A DNA stretch of 64,000 nucleotides, from assembly GCA_022779485.1 (NCBI GenBank), contig JALFTC010000014.1, positions 1-64,000 on the forward strand. Direction: 5' to 3'. The notes under the pieces were generated by a model. That model saw only the letters and a list, made by a program, of their open reading frames with translations, made no database searches and had not been told where the DNA came from. This document shows, in pieces, positions 48,919-56,717 of the stretch; within the stretch, counting starts at the first letter, position 1; each line of letters opens with the position of its first letter. Both the position numbers and the translations under genes were made by a program. The stretch comes from Ruminococcus sp. (GTDB lineage: Bacteria > Bacillota > Clostridia > Oscillospirales > Acutalibacteraceae).

Positions 48919-50149
48919 TCAGTGCCTCCAGCTGTTTTTTAAATTCCTTTAGCTTTTCCTCAGCCTTTTTCACCTTGGATTTTGCTTCCTCTGTGTCAAT
49001 GTCCTTGTTTTTCTCAATAATTCCCTGTTGTGTTTCGATAAAATGCTCCAGCACCTTTTTCCGTAAAACATCTGTGTCCTCTGATTTTGGGGTGTTACCT
49101 TCTTCATCTTCCTCCGAAAAATCTTCGGGGAATTCCACAGGCTTACCGTTCTTTTCAACCAATATGTTAGGGTTGTTGGTTAGGTGCATTTCCTTAGTCA
49201 CAATATCCACAACATCCTTGTTTAAAACAAGGTTAAAGCCCATTGGGTTTACAGCCAATGCGAACAAATCATCTGTTGAGAAAATGCGGAAAATTTCAAT
49301 AAACGGAAGTTCAATGCAAACTCTTTTGTCCTCGGGTAAAGATGCGTAGTCCTTCATCAGTGGCGTGCTTAGGAAATAATCGTATTCCTTGCGGTCTGTG
49401 AGCAAGGGAAGAACCTTTTGCCCCTCCACACCTGTGTTTAAGAAAGGATACTTTACCTGCATTTGATTTCCGCTTTTGCTCTGTACAATGGCAGGAACAA
49501 GCAAAACAGCCTCCTGCAAGGCTTTTGTAAGTGGACTGTTTTCCTTAATTATAACGCCCTTGCCCTCTTTTTTGAATTTTGCCACCTGCTGAAGAAAAGT
49601 CAGGGATTCTATGTACAGCTTTGGGTTTATCCTTGTTTTTGCTTTGTCAGCCTTTAGGATTGTATCCCTTGGAATGATAAGAGGACGGAGTCTGCCGTCT
49701 GTAAACTCAACATTCTTAAAGCCAAGCCTTGGCATATCCTCAACCATTGCAACAAAGTCCTCACCGCTAATTTTTCTGATTTCCACATCAAGGTTTTGCT
49801 GTGCAAGGTTGTTAATAAGGTAATCAGCCTCGCTTGGGTCAACCAAAACAATAACATCATAATTAAAGGCGTAAAAGTGGTTTGTACCCTTGGAAATTAC
49901 AATCCACAACTCTTTTAGTTTCATAATTTTTTCAAGGGTGAGCATACGGAAGTGAATGTCGTACTCGGTAAAGTACTGCATATCCTCCTGGTTTTTCATT
50001 TCCTTTGCCTTTTTGATACAGGTGTTTTCAAGGTAGTCAATAAAGCAAATGTTTTCTGTTACAGATGCGTTTTGCATCGCCTCACGGCCGTGGTCGTGAT
50101 CCTCAAAGAATGACCGTGCAAGTTTGTCCATTCTTTCGTTATCTACCAT
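48911..50149 (-). CDS. hypothetical protein with SseB-like region
   Basis: A 412-residue soluble protein. Residues about 215-330 (LVPAIVQSKSGNQMQVKYPF, then GQKVLPLLTDRKEYDYFL) resemble the N-terminal domain of SseB-type enhancer proteins; the N-terminal 200 residues (YFTEYDIHFRMLTLEKIMKL) form a domain I do not recognise, and the last 60 residues are a charged coiled coil (KVKKAEEKLKEFKKQLEALN). The ATG lies 10 bases after AAAGGACTTG. It is coupled to the redox-protein gene downstream. SseB-like domains are protein-binding, but the function is unknown. Confidence 0.6.
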   Translation of the reverse strand: MVDNERMDKLARSFFEDHDHGREAMQNASVTENICFIDYLENTCIKKAKEMKNQEDMQYFTEYDIHFRMLTLEKIMKLKELWIVISKGTNHFYAFNYDVIVLVDPSEADYLINNLAQQNLDVEIRKISGEDFVAMVEDMPRLGFKNVEFTDGRLRPLIIPRDTILKADKAKTRINPKLYIESLTFLQQVAKFKKEGKGVIIKENSPLTKALQEAVLLVPAIVQSKSGNQMQVKYPFLNTGVEGQKVLPLLTDRKEYDYFLSTPLMKDYASLPEDKRVCIELPFIEIFRIFSTDDLFALAVNPMGFNLVLNKDVVDIVTKEMHLTNNPNILVEKNGKPVEFPEDFSEEDEEGNTPKSEDTDVLRKKVLEHFIETQQGIIEKNKDIDTEEAKSKVKKAEEKLKEFKKQLEALND

Positions 50150-50218
50150 ATAATCAAGTCCTTTAGTTTATTTTTAAATATATTGATAAATTATATCATA
50201 AGGTGAAAATAATGTAAA

Positions 50219-50237
50219 TGATTTAATCAGTGTTTCC
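50219..50237. repeat. solo end of the family 2 repeat
   Basis: TGATTTAATCAGTGTTTCC equals the terminal inverted repeat of the 43.7 and 44.4 kb elements, without a partner nearby; a remnant left after deletion or a partial insertion. Confidence 0.6.
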
Positions 50238-50248
50238 TTAACAGTTGC

Positions 50249-51070
50249 TTATTCAAAATACTTGTCAACTTCTGCTGTTAAACTGCTGTCAAGCTCGTAG
50301 TATTTGCCCTCAATTACACGGATATATTTTTTGTTCTTGTCCTTGGGGTACAGCTTAACCTGACTTGAAATCAGCTCATCATCACTTGTTGCCCAAAAAA
50401 TACAGCATTTTGTGGAGTCTATGTCCTCTGCATATTTCACATTATCCTCGTGGGTTTCGGTGTAATTATTTTTGTCGGCAATTTTTTCGTACAAAGTGTA
50501 GTCTGCCTTCTTTTCAACTGTGGTAAGTTTTTTGTCCTGTTTGTCAAATACAGCACCTGTTTTGTATTTGCTAAGGTCGGAATAATAGGCTTTTAGCTCG
50601 TTTTCCTCACTCTCGTCAACATATATTACTCCGGTTACATTTGTGTCCATACTTACAAGAATGTCAAAACGGCTGTAACCCTTTACGGTGTACAGCTTGT
50701 CAGCACCGGTCAGCACCGACTCAGCCTCGTTAATCTTGTATTTCCCGCTTCCGCCGTCAAAGCAAAGGTCTGTTTTTACATAGTACTTGTCGTTGTAAAT
50801 TGCCCCTGTGTCACTCTTCATTGTGCCTAAAATTGTACCCACACCCTGTGTTGTGCCTGTAAACATCATTGCAAGGGCAGAAATTATGCAAACGACAATT
50901 CCTATTCCCCCCACAATAAAGCCTGACTTGTTAAATTTCTTCTTTGGTGCAGGGCTTTTGTCACGCTTTCTCAGCATAATAAAGACAAAGCACAAAATTG
51001 CACCAAGTATAGTTAGTGATATGCCAAGGAGTAATCCTCCTGTTACGGTTTTTGCAGTTGCTAAATCCAT
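50249..51070 (-). CDS. membrane-anchored protein of unknown function
   Basis: A 273-residue protein. Two membrane helices (about 8-33 and 49-72) are separated by a short basic cytosolic loop (RKRDKSPAPKKKFNK). The remaining 200 residues are outside and mostly beta, with KYYVKTDLCFDGGSGKYKIN, VKGYSRFDILVSMD and KNKKYIRVIEGKYYELDSSL. GGAGCTTATT precedes the ATG. No family is recognised. It stands alone between the SseB-like gene and tRNA-Thr. Confidence 0.6.
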   Translation of the reverse strand: MDLATAKTVTGGLLLGISLTILGAILCFVFIMLRKRDKSPAPKKKFNKSGFIVGGIGIVVCIISALAMMFTGTTQGVGTILGTMKSDTGAIYNDKYYVKTDLCFDGGSGKYKINEAESVLTGADKLYTVKGYSRFDILVSMDTNVTGVIYVDESEENELKAYYSDLSKYKTGAVFDKQDKKLTTVEKKADYTLYEKIADKNNYTETHEDNVKYAEDIDSTKCCIFWATSDDELISSQVKLYPKDKNKKYIRVIEGKYYELDSSLTAEVDKYFE

Positions 51071-51187
51071 AATAAGCTCCTTAATATTTCCGTTTTATTA
51101 TATTGATTATAAGATATGCATTGACAATAGTCAAACATTAATGGGCAAAAAAATTTTGATAATCTTGTGATTATCACAAATATGTAC

Positions 51188-51216
51188 TTGATTTTTTGAA
51201 AAAATAATGTTATATT
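51188..51216 (+). promoter_or_regulatory. tRNA-Thr promoter
   Basis: TTGATT (51188-51193) and TATATT (51211-51216) are 17 bp apart, 31 bp before the tRNA. Confidence 0.65.
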
Positions 51217-51246
51217 ATCTATGCTGTGTTTTTTCACAGAGAAAAT

Positions 51247-51322
51247 GCTGGTATAGCTCAGTAGGTAGAGCGCTTCCATGGTAAGGAAGAGGTCATCGGT
51301 TCGAATCCGATTATCAGCTCCA
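51247..51322 (+). tRNA. tRNA-Thr (GGT anticodon)
   Basis: Complete cloverleaf: acceptor GCTGGTA/TATCAGC with one G-T pair, D arm GCTC..GAGC, anticodon stem CTTCC/GGAAG with loop ATGGTAA giving anticodon GGT, T arm ATCGG TTCGAAT CCGAT, discriminator T and encoded CCA. Confidence 0.95.
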
Positions 51323-51325
51323 AAT

Positions 51326-51373
51326 AAACCCCGTTAAAAAGTCCGAAAATGGCTTTCTAACGGGGTTTGTTTT
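51326..51373 (+). terminator. tRNA-Thr terminator
   Basis: AAACCCCGTTA and TAACGGGGTTT pair, with AAGTCC-type inner pairing, followed by GTTTTG. Confidence 0.85.
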
Positions 51374-51396
51374 GTGCGTTGTTACATCTTTGTTTC

Positions 51397-51425
51397 TTGA
51401 TTTATGTCGAATAATATGATATAGT
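51397..51425 (+). promoter_or_regulatory. toxin promoter, unit 1
   Basis: TTGATT (51397-51402) and TATAGT (51420-51425) are 17 bp apart; the same boxes recur at 51777-51805 for unit 2. Confidence 0.65.
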
Positions 51426-51486
51426 CTAAACTGTAAAGGAATGGCGGCGGTTGTTCCCACACCCCAAGGAAAGGGGGTGTTGATGT

Positions 51487-51549
51487 TTGGAATACATAAT
51501 TTGTTTTACTTTATTAGTTACAATTATTATTTTGACCATAAAAAAATAA
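51487..51549 (+). CDS. small hydrophobic toxin-like peptide, unit 1
   Basis: A 20-residue frame MEYIICFTLLVTIIILTIKK, one membrane helix with a lysine end, as in type I toxins of the Fst/TxpA kind, which insert in the membrane. The start is a TTG ten bases after AAAGGGGG; the stop overlaps the terminator stem. The mRNA leader begins with a GGAA..TTCC hairpin. An antisense RNA promoter lies downstream. The size and shape are right, but the peptide is too short for a firm family call. Confidence 0.6.
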   Translation: MEYIICFTLLVTIIILTIKK

Positions 51550-51630
51550 CCGCCCTGTGCCGGTAACACAAGACGGTTAATTTGATAAAAATTTTTCGTA
51601 TTGTTGCGGAACAGCCAAAACCGTTCCTTT
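51547..51630 (-). ncRNA. antisense RNA antitoxin, unit 1
   Basis: A leftward promoter (TTGACA 51662-51667, TAATAT 51639-51644, 17 bp spacing) would start an RNA at about 51630 with GTAAAGGAACGG, almost the same 5' sequence as the toxin mRNA. It ends at the shared AACCG..CGGTT hairpin followed by ATTTTTTT, which overlaps the toxin 3' end. This converging layout is that of Fst-type RNAI/RNAII. Confidence 0.55.
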
Positions 51631-51869
51631 ACACTATTATATTAACATAGTAATACCCTTATGTCAACTAAACATAAGAAAAAATCTAAACACTCACACA
51701 TTCTGTAAGTATGTGACGGGTGTTATTTTTCTGCAAAATATTGGGTTTGATTTACACTCTGTTACATCTTTGTTTCTTGATTTATTTTAACTGCTATGAT
51801 ATAGTCTAAACTGTAAAGGAATGGCGGCGGTTGTTCCACTCCCTTTTAGAAAGGGGGTGTATATTCCAA

Positions 51870-51950
51870 ATGAATGATGTTTTGTACTTAACTACTATTA
51901 TCATTTTTTTAGTGACTTTATGTGAAGTCATCAAGAATATAAAGAGATAA
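51870..51950 (+). CDS. small hydrophobic toxin-like peptide, unit 2
   Basis: A 26-residue peptide, MNDVLYLTTIIIFLVTLCEV then IKNIKR: a short polar start, a membrane helix of about 17 residues and a basic tail, the classic outline of Fst/TxpA-type toxins. AAAGGGGGTGTATATTCCAA precedes the ATG. Its stop codon lies at the foot of the AACCGCC/GGCGGTT terminator. It is the better preserved of the two peptides; unit 1 has lost the acidic/polar middle. Confidence 0.65.
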   Translation: MNDVLYLTTIIIFLVTLCEVIKNIKR

Positions 51951-52022
51951 CCGCCCTGTACTCCACATACAAGGCGGTTAAATAATTAATTGCCCGGGGA
52001 ACAGCCAAAACCGTTCCTTTAC
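51948..52022 (-). ncRNA. antisense RNA antitoxin, unit 2
   Basis: Leftward promoter TTGACA (52052-52057) and TAATAT (52029-52034), 17 bp apart; RNA start near 52022 with GTAAAGGAACGG; end at the AACCGCC/GGCGGTT hairpin (51949-51980), which it shares with the convergent toxin mRNA. Confidence 0.55.
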
Positions 52023-52177
52023 ACTATTATATTATCACAGTAATACCCTTATGTCAACAAAACATAAGAAAAAATCTAAACACTCACACATTCTGCAAGT
52101 ATGTGACGGGTGTTATTTTTCTGCATAATAACGATAAATCCATTTTGTCATACATATATTATGTAACAATTTAGTAA

Positions 52178-52206
52178 TTGATATTGTTTGCATTTAATGA
52201 TATAAT
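52178..52206 (+). promoter_or_regulatory. promoter of the phospholipid operon
   Basis: TTGATA (52178-52183) and TATAAT (52201-52206) are 17 bp apart, 35 bp before the first gene. Confidence 0.7.
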
Positions 52207-52240
52207 CAAGTGTATATAAATGATATAATGCGAGGGTATT

Positions 52241-53320
52241 ATGGACGAAAATAAAAAGATAAAGGAAGAAAGCGGTGCTTTAAGCGTTAAAAAGCAGATT
52301 GTATATGTTGCTGTTTTCCTTGTGCTTATTGCCCTGACTTTTTACGCAATCGTCAGTCAAAACAAGGACTTGACTCTTTCCGGTTTTCTTGACTATACCT
52401 TCAGCCTTAATTTTGGTTGGCTTTTGGCGGCGGTTATGTGCGTTTTCCTCTTTATTTTGTTTGAGGGAATGAGTATCCGCTACATTGCCGACAAGCTGGG
52501 CTACAAGCGTGGATATTACAACAATTTCATATATGCGGCGGCGGATATTTACTTTTCGGCAATAACACCGTCTGCAACCGGGGGACAGCCTGCGTCGGCA
52601 TACTATATGGTAAAGGACAAAATTCCAATGTCCGTCACCACCATAACACTTGTGTTTAATGTTATGCAATACACAATGTCCATTGCGGTTATTGCCGCCG
52701 GATGCTTTATATTAAGACCGGAATACTTCTTTATGTTTGACAGCTGGTCAAAGCTACTTATAATTTTGGGAATAGTGTTCCAAATGCTGTTTGCTGTGTT
52801 TTTTGCACTTCTCATATTTTTCCCAAATATTATCAAAAACTCCTGCGAGGGAATAATCAATTTACTTACAAGAATACACCTGTTGAAAAAGAGAAGAAAA
52901 AAGCTGAATAAGCTTTACAAAATGATGGAAGAATACAAGGAATGTGCCAAGATTATTAAGCGAACTCCTGTAATTGTGGCAGTTGTATTCCTGCTGAATC
53001 TCCTCCAGAGAATTTCTATCTTGGGTGTTACATACTGCGTCTATATGGGCGGAGGTCAGAGCGGTCATTCATTTATTGATTTAATGACAATGCAGGGCTA
53101 TGTACTTGTGGGAAGCAACAGTATTCCTATCCCGGGAGCTGTGGGAATTGCTGACTACCTGTTCCTTGACGGATTTAAAAACATTTTCAGCAATCCTGTC
53201 AACGGAGAAATCCTCAGCAGAGGAATATCATTCTATGTATGTATCATTTTGTGCGGCGGACTCACCCTTGCTCACCACGCAAGGCTGATGTACAAAATGA
53301 AAAAAGGAAAAGAGGGTTAA
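52241..53320 (+). CDS. LPG-synthase-TM/UPF0104 flippase-like protein
   Basis: A 359-residue membrane protein with about eight helices of the lysylphosphatidylglycerol synthase transmembrane (UPF0104) family. FSAITPSATGGQPASAYYM (about 106-124) and SNSIPIPGAVGIADYLF (about 288-304) are the two conserved re-entrant motifs. Family members flip or export lipids; without the catalytic MprF C-domain it is a pure membrane unit. GCGAGGGTATT precedes the ATG. The next genes make phosphatidylethanolamine, so its substrate may be an aminophospholipid. Confidence 0.85.
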   Translation: MDENKKIKEESGALSVKKQIVYVAVFLVLIALTFYAIVSQNKDLTLSGFLDYTFSLNFGWLLAAVMCVFLFILFEGMSIRYIADKLGYKRGYYNNFIYAAADIYFSAITPSATGGQPASAYYMVKDKIPMSVTTITLVFNVMQYTMSIAVIAAGCFILRPEYFFMFDSWSKLLIILGIVFQMLFAVFFALLIFFPNIIKNSCEGIINLLTRIHLLKKRRKKLNKLYKMMEEYKECAKIIKRTPVIVAVVFLLNLLQRISILGVTYCVYMGGGQSGHSFIDLMTMQGYVLVGSNSIPIPGAVGIADYLFLDGFKNIFSNPVNGEILSRGISFYVCIILCGGLTLAHHARLMYKMKKGKEG

Positions 53321-53321
53321 T

Positions 53322-54032
53322 ATGTTAGGCTTTTACAATTATACAGTTATACTCACATACATATCCTTGTGTTCGGCGGTAACAGGTATTTTTACCGCTA
53401 TTGCAGGAAGCGGACATCCCTTTATTGCCACAGCCTGTCTGATGGTTTGCGGATGCTGTGACGCATTTGACGGAATGGTGGCAAGGAGCAAAAAGGACAG
53501 AACCGAACAGGAAAAAAGGTTTGGTATTCAAATAGACTCCCTTGTGGACTTAATCGCATTCGGTGTTTTGCCCTGTGCAATAGGCTATGCCTGCTATATG
53601 AGTCATCATATGGACGGCTTTATCCTCAGCGACAAGTGGGCATTATTTAAGCCGGTGGCTGCTGTAAAAATTCCACTGTTTTTCATTGTATTTTGCCTGT
53701 TTGTGTTGGCGGCACTTATTCGCCTTGCATACTTCAATGTTATGGAGGAGGAAAGACAGAAAAAAACTGATGAAAAGAGGAAGTATTATCAAGGACTTCC
53801 CGTAACCTCAGCCTGTCTTATTTTCCCTACAATTATGCTTATTCAGTATATTGTGGGAAAAACCTTTGACATTTCACCCTATTATGTAGTTGCACTTTTT
53901 ATTACTGCAATCTTGTTTGTAAGCAAAATACATATCAAAAAGCCCGGTATGAAGGGAATTTTGATTATGGTGGGTATAGGCGTAGTTGAATTTATTTTAT
54001 TGTTAATATTTAGATTTTGTTATGGACACTAA
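53322..54032 (+). CDS. pssA: CDP-diacylglycerol--serine O-phosphatidyltransferase
   Basis: A 236-residue CDP-alcohol phosphatidyltransferase. The signature Asp47, DGMVAR (50-55), Gly68, Asp72, Asp76 fits the family pattern DxxDGxxAR...GxxxDxxxD that binds metal and CDP-lipid. Six to eight membrane helices follow. It starts one base after the flippase-like gene and overlaps psd by 11 bases, so the product phosphatidylserine is handed to the decarboxylase. The serine specificity is inferred from psd. Confidence 0.9.
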   Translation: MLGFYNYTVILTYISLCSAVTGIFTAIAGSGHPFIATACLMVCGCCDAFDGMVARSKKDRTEQEKRFGIQIDSLVDLIAFGVLPCAIGYACYMSHHMDGFILSDKWALFKPVAAVKIPLFFIVFCLFVLAALIRLAYFNVMEEERQKKTDEKRKYYQGLPVTSACLIFPTIMLIQYIVGKTFDISPYYVVALFITAILFVSKIHIKKPGMKGILIMVGIGVVEFILLLIFRFCYGH

Positions 54033-54879
54033 AAAGACTATTGATTTAGACAACTTAAAAAAGGACAGCACACTAAAGTTTTTGTACGAAAATCCATTTG
54101 GCAGAATAATCCTCAAGGGGATTACTCTGCCTTTTGTTTCTTCTGTTGTGGGAAAGTATATGAGCAGTTCCCTTTCAAAAAGGAGAATTACAAAATTTAT
54201 CACAGCAAACGGAATTAATATGGAGGAGTACGAGGACAGGGAATTTCAGTCCTTTAACGACTTTTTTACAAGAAAAATAAAAGAGGGCAAAAGGCTTTTG
54301 CCACAGGATAAGGAAGTGCTTTTCTCACCCTGTGACGGAAAACTCAGCGCCTACAAAATCAACGAAGATACAGTTTTGCCTGTTAAGGGCAGTCACTACA
54401 CCATAAGTCAGCTCCTTAACAACAAGCATTTGGCAGAAAAATATAAGGACGGATATTGCCTTGTTTTCAGGCTTTCTGTTGACGACTACCACCGTTACAG
54501 CTACATTGACAGCGGTGTTAAGGAGGAAAATGTTAAAATTAAGGGCAAGCTCCACACTGTCCAGCCAATCGCCCTGGAAAAATCCCCTGTGTTTATTCAG
54601 AACAGCAGGGAATATACGGTTATCCACACCGAAAACTTTGGAGATGTGGTACAGGTTGAGGTTGGAGCACTTATGGTTGGCAAAATCAAAAATCACCACG
54701 GGAAGGGTAAAGTCACCCGTGGTGGAGAAAAGGGAATGTTCCTCTTTGGCGGTTCAACAATAATCCTTTTGCTTAACTCCAATGAGGTTTTGGTGGAAGA
54801 AGAATTTTTTGAAAACACAAAAAACCACCTTGAAACCGTAATCAAGCTGGGTGAACCCTTGGGAAGGAAAAGAAAATGA
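54022..54879 (+). CDS. psd: phosphatidylserine decarboxylase
   Basis: A 285-residue Psd. The self-cleavage site is GGST, cutting Gly244-Ser245 to create the pyruvoyl group; SVDDYHRYSYIDSG carries the family's Asp/His residues. FNDFFTRKIKEGKR (about 80-93) is the typical membrane-binding start of the catalytic domain. It makes phosphatidylethanolamine from phosphatidylserine at the inner membrane face. Coupled to pssA by an 11-base overlap. Confidence 0.93.
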   Translation: MDTKKTIDLDNLKKDSTLKFLYENPFGRIILKGITLPFVSSVVGKYMSSSLSKRRITKFITANGINMEEYEDREFQSFNDFFTRKIKEGKRLLPQDKEVLFSPCDGKLSAYKINEDTVLPVKGSHYTISQLLNNKHLAEKYKDGYCLVFRLSVDDYHRYSYIDSGVKEENVKIKGKLHTVQPIALEKSPVFIQNSREYTVIHTENFGDVVQVEVGALMVGKIKNHHGKGKVTRGGEKGMFLFGGSTIILLLNSNEVLVEEEFFENTKNHLETVIKLGEPLGRKRK

Positions 54880-55196
54880 CATTCCTGTACTTAATGGCTG
54901 TTGTAATGTGGCTGTTGATTATCATAATACACTTTACAGTCCGCCGACAAAGCCGACTTGCAAAAAAAAGCAAGGAAAATAATGCACTGTACCTGACAGG
55001 CAAGGCATACCTAAAACTGCACAGTGACGGTGTAATTTCTTCACTTTATGTAAAGGACAAAAAAATAGCCGATGATGTTTTGGAGTACAGCAACGGCATT
55101 TTTAACATAAAATTTAAAACAATATTTTCCTCATTTTATCTCAACAAGTTTACAGGCAAGGTGACTAAAGAGGATAAACAAAATAATAATACTTGA
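54876..55196 (+). CDS. small membrane protein of the phospholipid operon
   Basis: A 106-residue protein: one N-terminal helix (FLYLMAVVMWLLIIIIHFTV), then a basic cytosolic domain (RRQSRLAKKSKENNALYLTG) with KLHSDGVISSLYVKDKKIAD and a beta-rich end. Its ATG overlaps the psd stop (ATGA). I do not recognise the family; tight coupling suggests a helper of phosphatidylethanolamine synthesis or transport. Confidence 0.65.
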   Translation: MTFLYLMAVVMWLLIIIIHFTVRRQSRLAKKSKENNALYLTGKAYLKLHSDGVISSLYVKDKKIADDVLEYSNGIFNIKFKTIFSSFYLNKFTGKVTKEDKQNNNT

Positions 55197-55204
55197 TTTA
55201 TATT

Positions 55205-55244
55205 CCCTCTGTGTAAGATTTTTCTTGCACAGGGGGTTTTATTT
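55205..55244 (+). terminator. terminator of the phospholipid operon
   Basis: CCCTCTGTG and CACAGGGGG pair, with AAGA/TCTT inside, followed by TTTTATTTCTTG. Confidence 0.85.
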
Positions 55245-55272
55245 CTTGTTTTTAAAAAGGTTTTGGTGTTTT

Positions 55273-55638
55273 TTACATTTCGGCAAAAAACCTTGCTTGT
55301 CTAACAAGCATTTGATGTTCTTCCCACAGAATAACGCAATACATAGTGGCAAGTACTAATACTACTGCAATTATTACAGCGATTAATAGTTTAATGTATT
55401 TGCCGGTTTTTAGCCTTTTAATTACACCGGAAAAATCGGTAGCAGAAAGATATTCTCCTACTACATCAATCGGATTTCCGTAGTTCTCGTAAAGTTCTTC
55501 CTTTGTTGTTGCGTTGGATTCTTCGCAGTAATCTTCTATATCCTTGCTCAGTTCTTTTATGTATTTTCGTTCCTGCTTTCCCTTAACAGGGAACATAGCC
55601 TTTACTTCCCTTATGTATTCCTTGCACAGCTTATTCAC
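55273..55638 (-). CDS. DUF6120 membrane protein, copy 1
   Basis: A 121-residue protein: an N-terminal cytosolic HAAS-like domain (CKEYIREVKAMFPVKGKQER, DIEDYCEE, TTKEELYENYGNP) and one membrane helix (about 80-103) with a short tail. It is about four-fifths identical to the product of the next gene over the first 100 residues, so the pair is a recent tandem duplication. Such proteins occur behind PadR regulators, whose gene starts this operon, and may tether the regulator's signal to the membrane. Tail sequences differ most. Confidence 0.75.
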   Translation of the reverse strand: MNKLCKEYIREVKAMFPVKGKQERKYIKELSKDIEDYCEESNATTKEELYENYGNPIDVVGEYLSATDFSGVIKRLKTGKYIKLLIAVIIAVVLVLATMYCVILWEEHQMLVRQARFFAEM

Positions 55639-55661
55639 TGTCCTTATCCTCCTTATTTATT

Positions 55662-56036
55662 CTATGATATTACTTCTTCAACAATAGCAACCTCTTCATC
55701 CATTATTGTTTCGTGCCATTCCCATTTTGAAACACCATATATAGTGGAAAGGACTAATATTACTGCAATTAATACAGCAATTAATGATTTAATATATTTG
55801 CTGATTTTCAGCCTTTTGATAACGTAGGAAACACTGGTAGCGGAAAAGTATTCCACTACTACATCAACGGGATTTCCGTAGTTTTCATAAAGCTCTTCCT
55901 TTGTTGTTGCATTGTCTTCTTCACAGTAGTCCTCTATATCCTCGCTCAGTTGTTTTATGTATTTTCGTTCCTTCGTTCCTTTAACAGGGAACATAGCCTT
56001 TACTTCTTTGATGTACTCCTTGCACAGCTTATTCAT
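55662..56036 (-). CDS. DUF6120 membrane protein, copy 2
   Basis: A 124-residue paralogue of the neighbouring copy: MNKLCKEYIKEVKAMFPVKG, then DIEDYCEEDNATTKEELY, a membrane helix (about 80-103) and an acidic tail. Its ATG overlaps the padR stop by eight bases, so expression follows the regulator. The loop before the membrane helix and the tail differ from copy 1, suggesting diverging partners. Confidence 0.75.
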   Translation of the reverse strand: MNKLCKEYIKEVKAMFPVKGTKERKYIKQLSEDIEDYCEEDNATTKEELYENYGNPVDVVVEYFSATSVSYVIKRLKISKYIKSLIAVLIAVILVLSTIYGVSKWEWHETIMDEEVAIVEEVIS

Positions 56037-56388
56037 TGTACTTATCCTCTCTATTTTCAGCTAAAGTTGAAAGTATATTTTCAACACCCCTGTATGCGTC
56101 ACGAAAGTTGTTTAATAATTGATTATAATATTCCTTGCCCTCTTGTTCGATATGATAATAAATCCTTGTTCTCCTCTTGCCCACAAGTTTTGAATAGTGG
56201 GTAATTTTACCCTCATTTTCAAGCTTGTAGGTAACAGCATAAATGGTGTTTTGAGAAATCGCAAGGCACCCATCGGAAAATTCCTTTATGTACTTAACAA
56301 TCTCATAGGCATAGCTATCGTGGTCATTCAAAATTGCCAGAATAAGAATTTCTGTTATTCCGCTGAAAAAATTATTTTTAGTACCCAT
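56029..56388 (-). CDS. PadR-family transcriptional regulator
   Basis: A 119-residue PadR regulator. EILILAILNDHDSYAYEIVK (helix 1-2), ISQNTIYAVTYKLENEGKI (winged-helix recognition part) and KRRTRIYYHIEQEGKEYY (wing) are the family pattern; the C-terminal helix makes the dimer. PadR proteins usually repress their own operon and a nearby membrane protein or transporter. AAGGTGTTTT precedes the ATG. Its promoter region is shared with nothing on the other side for 330 bp. Confidence 0.88.
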   Translation of the reverse strand: MGTKNNFFSGITEILILAILNDHDSYAYEIVKYIKEFSDGCLAISQNTIYAVTYKLENEGKITHYSKLVGKRRTRIYYHIEQEGKEYYNQLLNNFRDAYRGVENILSTLAENREDKYNE

Positions 56389-56421
56389 AAAACACCTTCT
56401 ACATTTCTTAACAATACCTTA

Positions 56422-56449
56422 ATTATACTTAAAAATATTAATTTTTCAA
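56422..56449 (-). promoter_or_regulatory. padR promoter
   Basis: On the minus strand TTGAAA (56444-56449) and TATAAT (56422-56427) are 16 bp apart; AATATT..AATATT half-sites around 56435-56453 could be the PadR operator. The rest of the 330-bp gap has one rightward candidate, TTGACA/TAATAT (56472-56501, 18 bp), for the secreted-protein gene at 56718; nothing else is recognised. Confidence 0.55.
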
Positions 56450-56717
56450 TATTCTAAATTACAAAATATTGTTGACAAGACATATTATAGGGTGGTAATA
56501 TGAAAACAAGATAACTTAATCATAATTAATATTGCACTTTTTGCACATTTAACAAAAAGTTCACCATTTATACATTAATTATATTTACTTTGTTATTTCA
56601 AAGTGCTAAAATATGGATATAAGATAAAAATATATTTTCCTAATCAAATAAGGTGATAAAAATGGTTAAATAAGTTTTTGCAAAGTAAAATTTATTAATA
56701 AAAGGAGAGTTTAAAAA

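Larger units (their letters stand above)
51381..52125. repeat. tandem duplication of a type I toxin-antitoxin-like unit
   Basis: Two units, 51381-51735 and 51761-52125, share promoters, a 5' leader (GTAAAGGAATGGCGGCGG), the ribosome site, a central terminator, the antisense promoter and a distal hairpin; only the peptide-coding part and loops have diverged. The offset is 380 bp at the left and 390 bp at the right. Confidence 0.85.
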
